Origin: Ferrimonas sp. YFM
Lineage (GTDB): Bacteria; Pseudomonadota; Gammaproteobacteria; Enterobacterales; Shewanellaceae
DNA length: 64,000 nucleotides
Assembly: GCF_030296015.1 (NCBI RefSeq)
Contig: NZ_AP027368.1
Coordinates: 1,426,001-1,490,000 of the forward strand
Reading direction: 5' to 3'
In this document: piece by piece, positions 61,820 through 64,000 of the stretch
Layout of the letters: each line of letters starts with the position of its first letter
How positions within the stretch are numbered: the stretch's first letter is position 1
Translations under genes and position numbers: made by a program
The notes under the pieces: generated by a model
Told to the model about the DNA's origin: nothing
What the model saw: only the letters and a program-made list of their open reading frames with translations
Databases searched by the model: none

Positions 61820-62085
61820 TCAGGTGCTCCCCCAGGCCGAAACAGGCCACGATAAATAATGCCAACAATAATAGCGATTTGCCTGAAATTCTGGGTTATC
61901 AGGCCGATTTTTGTGCGGGCATTATCTCATTTCACCGGGCCCTTGGGAACCGAGGCTTGCGTCGTTGCCGGGCTTGTGTGAGGGCGGCGCAGGTCAGCGA
62001 CGGTCCGCCGCCTGAGGGGATGGAGGGGGCTGTCAGGCCATTGCAACTGTGGCCACCCGGTCTGAGGCCTGTCCTTGTCAGGGGA

Positions 62086-62511
62086 TTAGCTCAGCTCCTT
62101 TTTCAGGAAGAAGCTGACATAACCGGGGGGCATATCCTCGAGCTTGGCAAACACCTCGTAGCTGTGCTGCTGGTAGAACTCCAGAGCCAGGTAGTTGGTG
62201 GTCTTGATGAAGATGCCATGGGCGCCTTTGGCGTGGGCGTACCCCTCCAGCTGATTCAGCAAGCGGGTGCCGGCACCACAGCGTCGTTTGTCCTCATCCA
62301 CCCAGATGCCGTCTACGTGGAGCCAGCCCAGTTTCACCTCACCGGCGATGCCGCCGACAATGCTGCCCGCTTCATCCTTGATAAAGCAGGCGACGGTTTC
62401 ATGCTGCATAGAACCGGCAACGGCATCGTTGAAACCGATCAGCCCCTGCTTCAGGACCTGAACTTCGCTCTGGTCCGGTGGGGATACCGGCGTTAGCTGT
62501 AAACTGTCCAT
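62086..62511 (-). CDS. GNAT family N-acetyltransferase
   Basis: A 141-residue acetyl-CoA-dependent transferase. The acetyl-CoA motif is KRRCGAGTRLLNQLEGYA (R/Q-x-x-G-x-G/A form), followed by HGIFIKTTNYLALEFYQQHSYEVFAKLEDMP (in order), a normal GNAT C-terminal half. IVGGIAGEVKLGWLHVDGIWVDEDKR is the typical strand pair before it. The substrate is unknown. It stands alone. Confidence 0.88.
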   Translation of the reverse strand: MDSLQLTPVSPPDQSEVQVLKQGLIGFNDAVAGSMQHETVACFIKDEAGSIVGGIAGEVKLGWLHVDGIWVDEDKRRCGAGTRLLNQLEGYAHAKGAHGIFIKTTNYLALEFYQQHSYEVFAKLEDMPPGYVSFFLKKELS

Positions 62512-62591
62512 GTTATTGATCTCTTGGGCTGGGTAAACGCAATAAGGTACTGATCACCCGGTGCGGTTTCAACTTCCGCCGAAATTAAACC

Positions 62592-62963
62592 CTAGAACTG
62601 CTCGGAAAACTCGAGTGTCATTGCGGCCAGCTTCCAGTGTCCGTCCCCCTGGCGGCGCCAGTGTTCGGCGAGGATCTGGCCGCGGCCTATGGTCATCTGC
62701 CACTTGGCGCTTAACTGGACCTCGTCATCACTGATGAGGGTGGCCTGGGTGTCTTTGTAAACCAGATCCTGGGCGCCGGATTGCAGTATGCCTTGCCAGA
62801 AAGTGTGAATCTGCTCCTGGCCGGTGAACTGTCCCATGGGGGTGACGTCGAGGGTGGCGCCTTCGGCGAAACTGGCGACGCAATAATCGAGATTGCCGTG
62901 GTTAAACTGGTTAATCCAGTTTTGGCTGGCCTTGAGGGCGTTAATCAGGGTGTGGTGATGCAT
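62592..62963 (-). CDS. SnoaL-like / nuclear transport factor 2-fold protein
   Basis: A 123-residue protein with the cone-shaped NTF2-like fold pattern: an N-terminal helix (NWINQFNHGNLDYCVASFA), DVTPMGQFTGQEQIHTFWQGIL, and C-terminal strands ending HWKLAAMTLEF. It resembles DUF4440 or SnoaL proteins, whose activities range widely. The start was moved from 63050 to the Met of MHHHTL because GGAGG lies five bases upstream. No function is assigned. Confidence 0.75.
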   Translation of the reverse strand: MHHHTLINALKASQNWINQFNHGNLDYCVASFAEGATLDVTPMGQFTGQEQIHTFWQGILQSGAQDLVYKDTQATLISDDEVQLSAKWQMTIGRGQILAEHWRRQGDGHWKLAAMTLEFSEQF

Positions 62964-63062
62964 AAGCGCCTCCGGATGGTCAGGCCTGATGAGAAAAGCA
63001 TAACATCCGAAAGGGCAGGGTGCAGGGCCACATGCGTGGCCCAATCTCAAGGTCCCCTAGAA

Positions 63063-63326
63063 TCAGGCGTAGAGACCCAGGTTTTCCTTGGCGAAGGCTT
63101 CAAATTCGGTGCAGCCGCCTACGTGCTCTTGGTCGATGAAGATCTGCGGCACGGTCGCCACCGGTGCGCCAACGGTCTTTTCCAGATCCTGTTTGCTGAT
63201 CCCTTCGGCGTGCATGTCCACGTAACGGAACTTAAAGTCCTCACGGGATTCAGTCAGGGTCTCGGCGATCTGCTTGGCGCGAACACAGTAGGGGCAGCCG
63301 GGACGGCCAAAGATAACTACAAACAT
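63063..63326 (-). CDS. grxA: glutaredoxin 1 (GrxA)
   Basis: Thiol-disulfide oxidoreductase that reduces ribonucleotide reductase and other proteins with glutathione. It is 86 residues (E. coli GrxA 85), with the CPYC active site in FGRPGCPYCVRAK, cis-Pro in VATVPQIFID and the glutathione site HVGGCTEFEAFA. The start at 63326 follows GAGGAGAGTCCC; the upstream open frame adds 16 unrelated residues. Confidence 0.95.
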   Translation of the reverse strand: MFVVIFGRPGCPYCVRAKQIAETLTESREDFKFRYVDMHAEGISKQDLEKTVGAPVATVPQIFIDQEHVGGCTEFEAFAKENLGLYA

Positions 63327-63454
63327 GGGACTCTCCTCTAAAACGATGGAGTATTTATACCACAGACCCAGCAATCTCCTAAATGGGCAAGGATCTCTAG
63401 GGTTAGATGTTTTTCTTTAAATTATAAGTGTTTATATTATGTTAATCGGTATGC

Positions 63455-64000
63455 CTAATAGGCACTATCGGCTTTTCTGTATCGCCCCTGGTAGTCAAAC
63501 AGGGTTTCGATCACCTTCCAGCCATACTTCTCTTTGCGGGCAATGACGAAATCCGGGTGGCGGAACAGAGGCGCGGCGGCCACCACCGCATCCACATCAG
63601 GCAACCTCAATGGGGTACCAGGAGACTTGAGGTGCATCCGGGCAAAGTGATGATAGAAGGCCCCCTTTTGCCCCGGGGTGGTAAAGCCGAAAATCTGCTG
63701 CAGCTCCACTCCGTCTTCGTCGTGCCAGGTGACCTTGACCCCCGCCTGGCCGGATTTCAGTGTGTGGGGACTCAGGGTGATACCGGCACAGCGAAGCACC
63801 AGGTAATCTTTCAGTTTGAGCACCTCCTTGAGGCGCTTGTCCGGGTCCACCAGGGCTTTGTCGCAGGCCTGGCAGTGACGGGCGGCGATGTCATTCTCCG
63901 CCATACAGTCGGGGCACTCCTTGAAGCGAAACCGAAAGTCACACTGCTGGTGTTCCTCATCCAGCCCCTGGCACCTACGCCCGTAATGCTCCAGCAGCAG
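63455..64000 (-). CDS. zinc-ribbon protein (partial, 5' end off the right edge)
   Basis: The visible 181 codons run leftward from the window edge without an earlier stop. An ATG at 63904 exists, but the frame upstream of it stays open and codes cysteine-rich sequence, so the true start is outside. In order are GRRCQG, HQQCDFRF, KECPDC and, past the internal Met, HCQACDKA, which look like two zinc-binding knuckles. The C-terminal part (about 100 residues) contains GFTTPGQKGAFYHHFARM and ends KADSAY. I do not recognise the family; a nucleic-acid or regulatory role is conceivable but unproven. Confidence 0.65.
   Translation of the reverse strand: MLLEHYGRRCQGLDEEHQQCDFRFRFKECPDCMAENDIAARHCQACDKALVDPDKRLKEVLKLKDYLVLRCAGITLSPHTLKSGQAGVKVTWHDEDGVELQQIFGFTTPGQKGAFYHHFARMHLKSPGTPLRLPDVDAVVAAAPLFRHPDFVIARKEKYGWKVIETLFDYQGRYRKADSAY

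Noticed and set aside
1-64000. CRISPR array, prophage, restriction or toxin-antitoxin defence island
   Set aside because: No regularly spaced repeats, integrase, phage structural genes or recognised defence genes were seen on either strand.

Overview
The window reads as a contiguous piece of a moderately GC-rich chromosome from a marine or sediment gammaproteobacterium of the Alteromonadales. Ferrimonas or a close relative of Shewanella is the best guess. The reasons are a separate periplasmic flavoprotein plus small tetraheme c-type cytochrome, a Dld-II type lactate dehydrogenase with LldP, an MsrPQ pair, two diguanylate-type proteins and a Vibrio-like tonB-exbBD-hutBCD / hutWXZ heme locus. 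The genus is an inference from gene content; there is no rRNA in the window. I recognised no tRNA, rRNA, CRISPR array, transposase or prophage gene.

Layout. 1-3090: soluble lytic transglycosylase (cut by the left edge) and rmuC. 3121-3370: a MITE-like element with terminal inverted repeats. 3591-5725: two tandem paralogous LysR regulators. 5821-7472: msrPQ. 7530-9302: a DUF885 lipoprotein. 9486-9761: an HU-like protein. 10150-10276: a candidate structured small RNA. 10477-13044: YcbB-like L,D-transpeptidase, YcbK-like DUF882 protein and rplY with a leader hairpin. 13242-17733: CPA1 antiporter, membrane GGDEF protein, LysR regulator and UPF0149 protein. 17882-20230: orphan tungstate-type binding protein, YbaK-type deacylase and a His-rich DUF6515-like protein. 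20387-25914: dld and lldP, separated by an unexplained 1 kb gap, with a perfect CRP-type site upstream of lldP.

26568-32585 is the most unusual part: an antiporter-fold protein with altered motifs, a cysteine-rich TetR regulator and, convergent to it, a four-gene operon. In transcription order the operon encodes a Tat-exported fumarate-reductase-like flavoprotein, a tetraheme cytochrome c, a secreted cupin enzyme and an outer-membrane porin-like protein. It looks like a self-contained periplasmic pathway that imports a substrate, converts it with the cupin and reduces an alkene as a respiratory electron acceptor.

33189-36404: subtilase, ClsC-like phospholipase D and a minus-strand terminator with no recognised gene upstream of it. 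36777-39737: YbhGFS-like ABC exporter. 39772-45819: TetR regulator divergent from an RND pump with two adaptors; the space between them holds two dyads. 45895-47369: two overlapping unknown membrane genes that carry three copies of one domain. 47502-54563: the divergent heme uptake and degradation locus, with a tonB promoter overlapped by a Fur-like dyad. 54660-63326: MsbA-like ABC exporter, pepT, small oxidoreductase-type genes, a PAS-GGDEF-EAL protein, a GNAT acetyltransferase, a SnoaL-like protein and grxA. A zinc-ribbon protein runs off the right edge.

Most genes are ordinary core or accessory genes with intact motifs. I saw no clear pseudogene. Many starts were moved downstream of the longest open frame on the basis of ribosome binding sites, signal peptides or family alignment, and this is stated per gene.
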